A stretch of 37,599 nucleotides of DNA. It comes from Candidatus Moraniibacteriota bacterium. Its GTDB lineage: Bacteria > Patescibacteriota > Minisyncoccia > Moranbacterales > UBA1568. This document shows, one piece after another, positions 6,890-12,446 of the stretch (positions within the stretch are counted from its first letter, which is position 1; each line of letters opens with the position of its first letter). The notes beneath the pieces are model-generated. The model was given only the letters and a program-made list of their open reading frames with translations. It was not told the DNA's origin and did no database searches. Position numbers and translations under genes: made by a program. The stretch lies in contig JACPGV010000010.1 of assembly GCA_016182385.1 (NCBI GenBank), positions 1 to 37,599 of the forward strand, read 5' to 3'.

Positions 6890-6963
6890 GGGCCTGTAGT
6901 TAAGTGGTACAACGCTGCATTCGCATTGCAGAGGCAGGAGTTCGATTCTCCTCAGGTCCACCA
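6890..6963 (+). tRNA. tRNA-Ala, anticodon CGC
   Basis: Cloverleaf: acceptor stem GGGCCTG with CAGGTCC, D-arm, anticodon stem CTGCA/TGCAG with loop TTCGCAT (anticodon CGC at 6922-6924, reading GCG), 4-nt variable loop, T-arm AGGAG/CTCCT with loop TTCGATT. The third acceptor pair is G3.U70, the hallmark identity element of alanine tRNA. The discriminator is A and CCA is encoded (6961-6963). Its own promoter lies at 6843 and a terminator follows. Confidence 0.96.
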
Positions 6964-6973
6964 AACACAAATT

Positions 6974-6998
6974 GAGGCTTTACAGAGCCTCTCTTTTG
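6974..6998 (+). terminator. Intrinsic terminator after tRNA-Ala
   Basis: Stem GAGGCT (6974-6979) with AGCCTC (6986-6991), 6-nt loop, then TCTTTTG. Confidence 0.75.
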
Positions 6999-7000
6999 TA

Positions 7001-7029
7001 TTGACACCAATCATAAAAAGGTGTATAAT
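7001..7029 (+). promoter_or_regulatory. Consensus sigma70-type promoter of the DGR target gene
   Basis: Perfect TTGACA (7001-7006), 17-nt spacer, perfect TATAAT (7024-7029). This is the best promoter in the window, predicting strong constitutive expression with a leader of about 120 nt from a start near 7036. Confidence 0.9.
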
Positions 7030-7059
7030 AGCATGTTGAACCTTAAAAATCACAGATTC

Positions 7060-7110
7060 TTTGCCATAGCAGAAAGTGGCTTTAATGAGGCCTTTCTCTG
7101 CTATGGCAAA
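7060..7110 (+). promoter_or_regulatory. Long hairpin in the 5' leader of the DGR target gene
   Basis: A perfect 14-bp stem (7060-7073 with 7097-7110), extended by an inner AAG/CTT and a GGC/GCC pairing. A second short hairpin, CTCGA/TCGAG, follows at 7111-7124. It lies within the mRNA leader, about 30 nt before the SD. It may stabilise the mRNA or regulate it; no T-run follows, so it is not a terminator. No riboswitch class is recognised. Confidence 0.6.
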
Positions 7111-7155
7111 CTCGATTTCTCGAGAGCCCACTAGCGCCTGCAAAGGAGATAGACC

Positions 7156-7779
7156 ATGTCCAAAAATGACATGCTCGCCCCCATCGTTCGTGCTCTCGTG
7201 GGTGTGCCGCAAGAGCGACTGGGAGTTCTGTTCGACGCTATCAACAAGGTCGGCAGTGCCGATGGCGAACTCTGGCGGACACGTTTCGCTGAAGTGCTTC
7301 GCGAAGGAGTGAAGCCGGTGACTCTGTCACCTGAAGCACCGCTTGACACCCTCATCCGTGTCGACCGTTCCGTCCCACTCGTCTATCCCAACTGGGTGAA
7401 GACAGTGATGCACCCGGAACTGGAGCTCACCGGCCCGGTCGAATATGACCTCGGCACCATCGACCCCTGGCTCCACGACGGGCAGAAGAATGGCCGTTAC
7501 ATGGAAGGCCACAAGCTTTACGAGTATCTCAAAAACAAGAAGATGCTCGAGAGCTGCCTGTCGCTGCGCGATGGCGAGGAAATCCAAAAGAAAGGCCTAG
7601 CCGTTTTCCGGAAGTTCTTCCACGGCAAAGCGGTCTTTCTCTGGAAATCGGTCGTGCGGAGCCGCCACGGTAACCTCTTCGTCCCGTCTCTCTACGGGGA
7701 CGACGAGGTGGTGGTGCACTGGCACTGTCTCGACAACGGCTGGAACGACGGCCACCCCGCTCTGCGCTTCGCAAGTTAG
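7156..7779 (+). CDS. DGR target (variable) protein, 207 aa
   Basis: Protein diversified by the adjacent retroelement. Its last 41 residues (about 166-206) are encoded by the variable repeat; only two codons, AGT and TAG, lie past it. The C-terminus (WKSVV, then VVVHWHCLDNGWND and PALRFAS) has the Trp/Gly-rich character of the C-type-lectin fold of known DGR variable proteins, which present variable residues on a ligand-binding face. Residues 1-165 are not recognised beyond likely relatives in other CPR DGR targets. No signal peptide or membrane segment is seen, so how it would reach the surface is unclear. It has a strong SD (AAGGAG 7143-7148), a consensus promoter and its own terminator. The ligand is unknown. 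Confidence 0.9.
   Translation: MSKNDMLAPIVRALVGVPQERLGVLFDAINKVGSADGELWRTRFAEVLREGVKPVTLSPEAPLDTLIRVDRSVPLVYPNWVKTVMHPELELTGPVEYDLGTIDPWLHDGQKNGRYMEGHKLYEYLKNKKMLESCLSLRDGEEIQKKGLAVFRKFFHGKAVFLWKSVVRSRHGNLFVPSLYGDDEVVVHWHCLDNGWNDGHPALRFAS
7652..7772 (+). repeat. DGR variable repeat (VR)
   Basis: 121-nt stretch aligned without gaps to TR (VR position = TR position minus 477). It differs at 15 positions, each an A in TR; 106 positions are identical. Eleven codons within the core change, most of them AAC in TR (read here as Ser, His, Phe or Gly). The last A-free 18 nt (7755-7772) match TR exactly and would be the site where cDNA integration begins (IMH-like). Confidence 0.93.
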
Positions 7780-7792
7780 CACTTCGGACTCT

Positions 7793-7821
7793 GTATCTTG
7801 GGTCTCTTAGACCCTTGATAC
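7793..7821 (+). other. Hairpin/cruciform 21 bp downstream of VR
   Basis: GTATC (7793-7797) pairs with GATAC (7817-7821) and GGGTCT (7800-7805) with AGACCC (7809-7814); a TT/TT mismatch separates the two stems and the loop is CTT. It has no T-run of its own. In the Bordetella phage DGR a DNA hairpin just downstream of VR promotes retrohoming; this one is similarly placed, though further away. The role is inferred. Confidence 0.55.
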
Positions 7822-7834
7822 TTAGTCCTTTGAC

Positions 7835-7869
7835 CCCGCATTTTACCGAACGGTAGTGCGGGATTTTCA
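7835..7869 (+). terminator. Intrinsic terminator of the DGR target gene
   Basis: CCCGCA (7835-7840) pairs with TGCGGG (7857-7862), with an inner ACC/GGT pairing, followed by ATTTTCATTTT. Confidence 0.65.
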
Positions 7870-7890
7870 TTTTCTCAATTTTTTATCTTT

Positions 7891-7899
7891 TGATATACT
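7891..7899 (+). promoter_or_regulatory. Extended -10 promoter upstream of TR
   Basis: TGATATACT fits the TGn-TATACT extended -10 pattern; the -35 region is weak. Transcription would start near 7906 and run through TR to the terminator at 8264-8297. Confidence 0.45.
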
Positions 7900-8128
7900 G
7901 AAATTGGTAGTAGGTGAATCTTGCAGGCGACTACGGTTGCCAGCGGCCGAATCCAGTATCCATACATCGAGAGTATCTGCGGTTACGGCTTCAGATAGAG
8001 TGGTGTATGTAGACACTTCACTAAAAATGAAGATACTTGGTATAAGATGCTAAGGCATTTAAGATGCCGGATTCGATACAGCCCTGAGAGTATTCAAAGG
8101 GTAGTGGCACAGGTGGCATTTTATACGT

Positions 8129-8249
8129 ACGTGCAGAACCGCAACGGTAACCTCAACGTCCCGTATCTCTACGAGGACGACGAGGTGGTGGTGAACTGGA
8201 ACTGTCTCGACAACAACTGGAACGACAACAACCCCGCTCTGCGCTTCGC
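8129..8249 (+). repeat. DGR template repeat (TR)
   Basis: Template for diversification. It contains 32 adenines, 15 of which are replaced in VR (8129, 8135, 8138, 8143, 8155, 8156, 8165, 8174, 8194, 8200, 8215, 8216, 8227, 8228, 8230). Replacements are to G, C and T. No C, G or T position differs. Position 8129 is at the edge of homology and may be chance. AAC codons are heavily used, which maximises the amino acids reachable by changes at A. Confidence 0.95.
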
Positions 8250-8263
8250 CATTCTCTTCTTTT

Positions 8264-8297
8264 CTCCTCTCACTGGTTAGAGGAGTTTTGTTTTTTT
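8264..8297 (+). terminator. Intrinsic terminator right after TR
   Basis: Perfect 7-bp stem CTCCTCT (8264-8270) with AGAGGAG (8279-8285), 8-nt loop, then TTTTGTTTTTTT. On the minus strand the hairpin overlaps the end of avd but has no T-run. Confidence 0.85.
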
Positions 8298-8659
8298 AAG
8301 AGTTGCCCCTGCCAACCCCCGAGCATCCGGCCGATTTCATCAAGCCTTACTGAAAGTGCCAGATACTTTTTATTATCCAGCGACTTTAATTCCCACAGAA
8401 TCATCAAGAGAAGTTTCAGGGTATCCATCTTTTTGATAGCGTGGCGTATGTAGGGAAGTTTGTCCGTGCCTGAAGAAAAACTGGCCGCAGCGACGGCTTC
8501 AATAGTTTCTACAAAGAGACTATCAATTTTTTGTCCGAGAGAATGCCGATGAATTTTTGTCAAAGTAAAAAGATAGCTATACCACAATGTATATCCTTCC
8601 TTCAATTTCTGCAAAAGAGGTAAGAGCCTCGGGGGGGGGGTGTTCAAAGAAGAGTTCAT
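8270..8659 (-). CDS. avd: DGR accessory variability determinant, Avd family (129 aa)
   Basis: Avd proteins form a barrel of four-helix bundles that binds the reverse transcriptase and TR RNA; they are required for mutagenic homing in well-studied DGRs. This protein has the family pattern: a PLLQKLKEGYTLWYSYL first helix, a HRHSLGQKIDSLFVETIEA segment, a helix with KKMDTLKLLLMILWELKSL, and the closing RLDEIGRMLGGWQGQL. It is encoded opposite to TR and RT; in many DGRs avd shares the strand of RT. Its first codons include a run of ten C (G on the plus strand, 8631-8640) read as Pro-Pro-Pro. The ATG at 8659 lies inside the open frame of RT. No SD is visible. Confidence 0.88.
   Translation of the reverse strand: MNSSLNTPPPRLLPLLQKLKEGYTLWYSYLFTLTKIHRHSLGQKIDSLFVETIEAVAAASFSSGTDKLPYIRHAIKKMDTLKLLLMILWELKSLDNKKYLALSVRLDEIGRMLGGWQGQLLKKQNSSNQ
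8557..8583 (+). promoter_or_regulatory. Candidate RT promoter
   Basis: TTGTCA (8557-8562) matches the -35 consensus at five of six bases; TATACC (8578-8583) follows at a short 15-nt spacer. Transcription would start around 8590, past the first ATG of the RT frame. This would favour a later RT start codon. Confidence 0.3.
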
Positions 8660-9654
8660 ATGTAAAGAAAAAATGTGCCGCCACTTATGATAATATCATC
8701 TCTCTCGATAATTTGCTTCTCGCCTGGAAAGAGTTCTTGCAAAGAAAGCAGAAGAGAAAAGATGTCCAGGAGTTCGAACTGCATTTGATGGATAATATCC
8801 TCGCACTGCACCGAGACCTCGTAGCTAAAACCTATCGCCACTCCCACTATGAAGCTTTCAATATCTCCGACCCGAAGCCAAGAAATATCCATAAGGCAAG
8901 GGTGAGGGATAGAGTAGTGCACCGAGCCATTTACCGCATCCTTTATCCTTTTTTCGACCGGCTATTCATTGCCGACTCTTATTCTTGCCGAAATGATAAA
9001 GGAATCCATAAGGCTCTCAATCGCTTCCGCAGCTTCGCTCGCAAGGTTTCTTGCAACCATACACAGACTGTGTGGGCACTCAAATGCGATGTGAGAAAGT
9101 TCTTTGCTTCTATCGATCAGAGCATCCTCCTTAGTATTCTTGAAAAACATATTCCTGACCAAGATATTCTTAAGCTTCTTTCAGAAATCATTGGGAGTTT
9201 CCATACAGAGGAAGGGAAGGGCTTGCCACTTGGCAACCTTACTTCTCAACTTCTGGTCAATGTCTATATGAACGAGTTTGACCAATTTATGAAACATCAG
9301 GCAAAAGCCAAATACTATATCCGCTATGCTGATGACTTTGTGATTTTCTCGGATAACAAGAAACAGTTAAAAACAACTCTTTTGCAGATAAGTGCTTTCC
9401 TTGAGTTTCGTCTTGGTCTCAAGCTTCATCCTGATAAAGTGTTCATCAAAACAGTGGCTTCCGGCGTGGACTTCCTGGGTTGGGTGCATTTCCCACGCCA
9501 TCGGGTGTTACGCACAGTTACCAAAAACAGAGCCTTTCGGAATATCCGTGAGAAGGAAAGGAAGCAGGAAACGGTGGAGTCGTATCTCAAGCTTATAAAA
9601 CACGGGAATGCTTATAAGTTACGAAAGAGAATTGAGGCTACGTTGGTTGATTGA
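8587..9654 (+). CDS. DGR reverse transcriptase (up to 355 aa)
   Basis: Copies TR RNA into cDNA with frequent errors at adenines. Reverse-transcriptase motifs are in order: ALKCDVRKFFASID (catalytic Asp about 168), LPLGNLTSQ (215-221), where LGxxxSQ is the DGR-type replacement of the QG of group II introns, YIRYADD (catalytic Asp pair 249-250) and GVDFLGW. There is no maturase, X or endonuclease domain, as expected for a DGR RT. The domain similarity begins near residue 29 (KKCAATYDNIISLDNLLLAW). The first 25 residues, including a Gly-Gly-Gly from the G run, have no family resemblance, so the true start is uncertain: either ATG 8587, without SD, or a non-ATG codon after the run. Confidence 0.93.
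   Translation: MYILPSISAKEVRASGGGCSKKSSYVKKKCAATYDNIISLDNLLLAWKEFLQRKQKRKDVQEFELHLMDNILALHRDLVAKTYRHSHYEAFNISDPKPRNIHKARVRDRVVHRAIYRILYPFFDRLFIADSYSCRNDKGIHKALNRFRSFARKVSCNHTQTVWALKCDVRKFFASIDQSILLSILEKHIPDQDILKLLSEIIGSFHTEEGKGLPLGNLTSQLLVNVYMNEFDQFMKHQAKAKYYIRYADDFVIFSDNKKQLKTTLLQISAFLEFRLGLKLHPDKVFIKTVASGVDFLGWVHFPRHRVLRTVTKNRAFRNIREKERKQETVESYLKLIKHGNAYKLRKRIEATLVD
8631..8640. repeat. Homopolymer of ten G (ten C on the avd strand)
   Basis: An uninterrupted G10 run inside the overlap of the first codons of avd (minus) and the 5' part of the RT frame (plus). Runs of this length slip readily in replication and are also prone to sequencing error. A change of one or two bases would shift both frames. 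Confidence 0.9.
8690..8698 (-). promoter_or_regulatory. Candidate avd promoter (extended -10)
   Basis: On the minus strand it reads TGATATTAT, the TGn-TATTAT pattern, about 24 nt before the avd start if transcription begins near 8683. It lies inside the RT coding frame. No clear -35 box. Confidence 0.35.
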
Positions 9655-9661
9655 GACCAAC

Positions 9662-9802
9662 TTATATTATCCGAGCCTGCTCAATAGCCATCCCAAGCTC
9701 CTGCCAAGACCGCAGTTCTGCTATGATAGAGTTCCAATTGAGTAGGATGTAGTCCACCAAATTGATTTGCGGGTTTGGGTGGGGTGGGTTAAAATAGAGA
9801 GG
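9662..9802 (-). pseudogene. Possible gene remnant, about 46 codons without a start
   Basis: Between RT and the next gene the minus strand carries an open stretch from a TGA (9803-9805) to a TAA (9662-9664). It reads NPPHPNPQINLVDYILLNW and then a helix with SWQELGMAIEQARII. The peptide looks protein-like but I do not recognise it. There is no ATG near its start, and upstream in-frame sequence is blocked. It may be the 3' end of a lost gene, perhaps part of an old mobile element, or chance. Confidence 0.25.
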
Positions 9803-9821
9803 TCAACAATAATGCTTTATT

Positions 9822-10763
9822 ATGACTGAATATCAGCCCTATTTGTCGATTGTCGTGCCTTTGTATAACGAAGAGGGGAATGTGAGAGAGCTTCACCGAA
9901 GAATACACGAAGCGCTCCAAAAAATTGGTAAACCATTTGAGATTATTTTTGTCGATGATGGGTCGAAAGATAAGACCGTAGAGGAAACAAACGGATTGTC
10001 GCCATTGACACTTGTGAGGTTTCGGAAAAATTTCGGACAAACGGCTGCGTTTGATGCCGGAATCAAGGCCGCCAAAGGGGAAATCCTTATTACGCTTGAT
10101 GGTGACTTGCAGAATGATCCGGCTGACATTCCACTCCTTCTTGCCAAGATTGATGAAGGATATGATGTGGTGTCCGGTTGGCGTTTTAATAGGAAGGATA
10201 CTTTGATGAAGCGGTTTTTTTCACGAGGTGCCAATATGCTTCGAAAAATTCTTGTGAAAGACGGTATTCATGATTCTGGATGTAGCTTGAAAGCGTATCG
10301 TACTGAATGTTTTCGTGAAGTGGATCTTTTTGGCGAGATGCATCGTTTTATGCCGGCCCTGCTTGCGCTCGACGGTTTTCGCGTGGCAGAAGTCAAAGTA
10401 TCTCATCATCCGCGTATTCATGGCACGACGAAATATAATTGGAAGCGTGCCGTCAAAGGGTTTGTTGACATGATTGCCATTTGGTTTTGGCGAAAATATT
10501 CTTATCGGCCGATTCATTTGTTCGGTGGCAGTGGTCTTTTTCTCTCGCTTCTTGGTACCGGCGTTCTCGTCTGGATGCTTATCGAAAAATTTTATTTTGG
10601 CGCTTCGCTTTCCGAGCGCCTCTGGCCGCTGGTAGGTATCTTTTTTGTGCTTATCGGCGTACAGCTCTTCATCTACGGATTGCTGGCTGATATCGTCGTG
10701 CGTAATTATTATCATTCTCGCGGAAGAATGAATTATTCCATTCGTGAAGTACGAAAACAATGA
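9822..10763 (+). CDS. Family 2 glycosyltransferase, polyprenyl-phosphate type (GtrB/DPM1-like), 313 aa
   Basis: Predicted to transfer a sugar from a nucleotide donor to undecaprenyl phosphate on the cytoplasmic face, making lipid-linked sugar for GT-C enzymes. The GT-A domain (residues 7-230) starts with LSIVVPLYNEEGN. It has the donor-binding FVDDGSKD, the DxD-like LDGDLQNDP and an HGTTKYNWKRA segment typical of the GtrB/DPM1 group. Two C-terminal membrane helices (about 236-258 and 270-292) anchor it. No SD; a weak TAAAAT -10 box lies at 9790-9795. It heads the plus-strand glycan block that continues with the UDP-glucose dehydrogenase. The sugar is unknown. Confidence 0.92.
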   Translation: MTEYQPYLSIVVPLYNEEGNVRELHRRIHEALQKIGKPFEIIFVDDGSKDKTVEETNGLSPLTLVRFRKNFGQTAAFDAGIKAAKGEILITLDGDLQNDPADIPLLLAKIDEGYDVVSGWRFNRKDTLMKRFFSRGANMLRKILVKDGIHDSGCSLKAYRTECFREVDLFGEMHRFMPALLALDGFRVAEVKVSHHPRIHGTTKYNWKRAVKGFVDMIAIWFWRKYSYRPIHLFGGSGLFLSLLGTGVLVWMLIEKFYFGASLSERLWPLVGIFFVLIGVQLFIYGLLADIVVRNYYHSRGRMNYSIREVRKQ

Positions 10764-10791
10764 GGTATTTATTGTTAATGGCTGATTGAAT

Positions 10792-12135
10792 ATGAAATTG
10801 ACTTTTATTGGTACAGGATACGTGGGGCTGGTGACGGGTACATGTATGGCGGAGCTTGGGCATACGGTTATCTGTGCTGATGTTGATAAAAAAAAGATTG
10901 CCAAACTGAAACGTGGCGTGATGCCGATTTATGAGCTCGGTCTTGAAGAATTGGTAGAGAAAAACGTCAAAGAAGGCAGGCTGTCGTTTACAACATCTAT
11001 TGGAAAGGCTATCAAAGAAGCGGAGGTGGTTTTTAATGCTGTTGGTACACCTGAGGATAAGAAAACCGGTAAGGCTGATATGCGGTATGTGTACGCGGTA
11101 GCGGAAACGTTTGGAAAGAATCTAAACGGATATAAAATTCTGGTCAACAAATCGACAGTGCCGGTGGGAACGGCGGATAAGTGTCGCGATATTGTTTTGC
11201 ACGTAGGTAAAGGAAAACTCGCCCGAAACGTTTCACGTAACAATGCTGGTGGACTGGAGTTTGATATTGTTTCCAATCCGGAGTTTCTTCGCGAAGGAGC
11301 AGCTATCAAAGATTTTCTCAATCCGGACCGTGTTGTTGTCGGCGTATCGTCAGATCGCGCCAAAGAAGTGATGGAAAAAATTTATCGTCCGATTGCGCGC
11401 GCGGGGCGTCCCGTCATGGTGACGGATATACGCAGTGCTGAGCTTATCAAGTATGCCTCGAATGCTTTTTTGGCGACCAAGATCGCTTTTATCAATGAGA
11501 TCGCGAATTTTTGTGAGAAGGCTGGCGCCAATGTGAAAGAAGTAGCGAGAGGAATGGGGGCTGATAATCGTATCGGATCACGGTTTCTTTATGCTGGTAT
11601 CGGGTATGGTGGATCGTGTTTCCCCAAAGATGTGCAAGCGCTTATCGAAACCGGAAAAGAGTATGAACACTGTTTTAGTATCATCGAGGCGGCCGATACG
11701 ATGAATGATGTGCAGAAATTACGTCCGATAGAATTTTTGAAAAAACAATTTGAAAATCTCAAAGGAAAAACAATTGCGATATGGGGACTGTCGTTCAAGC
11801 CGCGGACAGATGATGTACGTGAGGCACCAGCTTTGTACGTGATCGAAGCGCTTTTGAAAGCGGGGGCTAGAGTACGGGTATTTGATCCGGTGGCCATGGA
11901 AAATTTTCAAAAAGCGTTTCCCGATCGACGAATACAATACGTAACGCATGCGTACGAGGCAGTGGAAGACGCTCACGCGCTTGTTGTGATGACAGAATGG
12001 GACGAGTTTCGCACGGTAGAATATCCTGAGCTTGCTTCGCGTATGAAACACCGTGTTATCGTCGATGGGCGTAATATTTTCGAGCGTCGCGAAGCTGAAA
12101 AAGAAGGGTTTGTTTATTTTGGTATAGGCGTGTAA
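10792..12135 (+). CDS. UDP-glucose 6-dehydrogenase (447 aa)
   Basis: Oxidises UDP-glucose to UDP-glucuronate with two NAD+, supplying acidic sugar for surface polysaccharide. The N-terminal Rossmann motif is GTGYVGLVTG and the central helix carries NPEFLREG. The catalytic cysteine is in GIGYGGSCFPKD (Cys276), and the C-terminal domain has GLSFKPRTDDVREAPA. Length fits the family (ugd/tuaD type). The ATG at 10792 gives the standard N-terminus; an in-frame TTG at 10786 is less likely. No SD. It lies 28 nt after the GT2 gene. A short insert near residues 139-155 (KGKLARNVSRNNAGG) precedes the FDIVSNPEF strand. Confidence 0.94.
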   Translation: MKLTFIGTGYVGLVTGTCMAELGHTVICADVDKKKIAKLKRGVMPIYELGLEELVEKNVKEGRLSFTTSIGKAIKEAEVVFNAVGTPEDKKTGKADMRYVYAVAETFGKNLNGYKILVNKSTVPVGTADKCRDIVLHVGKGKLARNVSRNNAGGLEFDIVSNPEFLREGAAIKDFLNPDRVVVGVSSDRAKEVMEKIYRPIARAGRPVMVTDIRSAELIKYASNAFLATKIAFINEIANFCEKAGANVKEVARGMGADNRIGSRFLYAGIGYGGSCFPKDVQALIETGKEYEHCFSIIEAADTMNDVQKLRPIEFLKKQFENLKGKTIAIWGLSFKPRTDDVREAPALYVIEALLKAGARVRVFDPVAMENFQKAFPDRRIQYVTHAYEAVEDAHALVVMTEWDEFRTVEYPELASRMKHRVIVDGRNIFERREAEKEGFVYFGIGV

Positions 12136-12146
12136 TTTTTTTCTAT

Positions 12147-12446
12147 ATGAACGTTGAAGTGTCTCCGAGAATTGGAGAAGGAAAAAAAGAGCAAGAGGGG
12201 GGAGAGAATTTTTTTGATTCTGTTCAAAGTTTCGGGGAACTTTTCATAGAAATAAGCAGGTTAAAAAAAGGACTGCGTGGCTCGGGGAAGGTGTATATGC
12301 CCGGAGAGCTTTTGGAGATCATTCAAGAGGTGCGAAAAGGAAAAAAGACGGTTGACTATATTACCAATACTGGGGGATTACGAAAAAAGGTAATAGAATT
12401 ATTAGCCAAAATCGATGATGAAAAAAATGAAAGTTCTGTTTCTTAA
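12147..12446 (+). CDS. Hypothetical protein, 99 aa
   Basis: Not recognised. It is soluble and highly charged, with no membrane segment. The second half has two probable helices (about 44-66 and 72-92) separated by a TNTGG turn. It starts 12 nt after the UDP-glucose dehydrogenase and its 3' end overlaps the next glycosyltransferase by up to 32 nt, so it is in the same operon and probably translationally coupled. The overlap and collinearity suggest a real gene. Confidence 0.55.
   Translation: MNVEVSPRIGEGKKEQEGGENFFDSVQSFGELFIEISRLKKGLRGSGKVYMPGELLEIIQEVRKGKKTVDYITNTGGLRKKVIELLAKIDDEKNESSVS

Larger units (their letters stand above)
7906..8297 (+). ncRNA. Predicted TR-containing RNA of the DGR
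   Basis: The stretch 7780-8269 has no supported protein gene. It holds the target-gene terminator, a candidate promoter, about 220 nt of leader, and TR, which is followed after 14 nt by a strong terminator. A discrete transcript of about 390 nt would serve as template for mutagenic reverse transcription. Known DGRs need RNA flanking TR for priming. Here the 5' flank is long but the 3' flank is short, so the priming arrangement may differ. The open frame across TR (8047-8280) is a by-product of TR mirroring the VR codons. Confidence 0.5.

Noticed and set aside
6890-7156. tRNA-Ala as the integration site of the DGR
   Set aside because: No duplicate of the tRNA 3' end is visible downstream of RT, and no integrase lies nearby; the tRNA has its own intact promoter and terminator.
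8047-8280. Open reading frame of 77 codons across TR
   Set aside because: It is open only because TR mirrors the VR coding frame; the N-terminal half has no protein character, no SD is present, and it ends in the terminator hairpin after TR.
8587-9654. Group II intron or retron reverse transcriptase
   Set aside because: No maturase or endonuclease domain and no retron RNA; the LGxxxSQ motif, Avd and the A-biased TR/VR pair identify a DGR.
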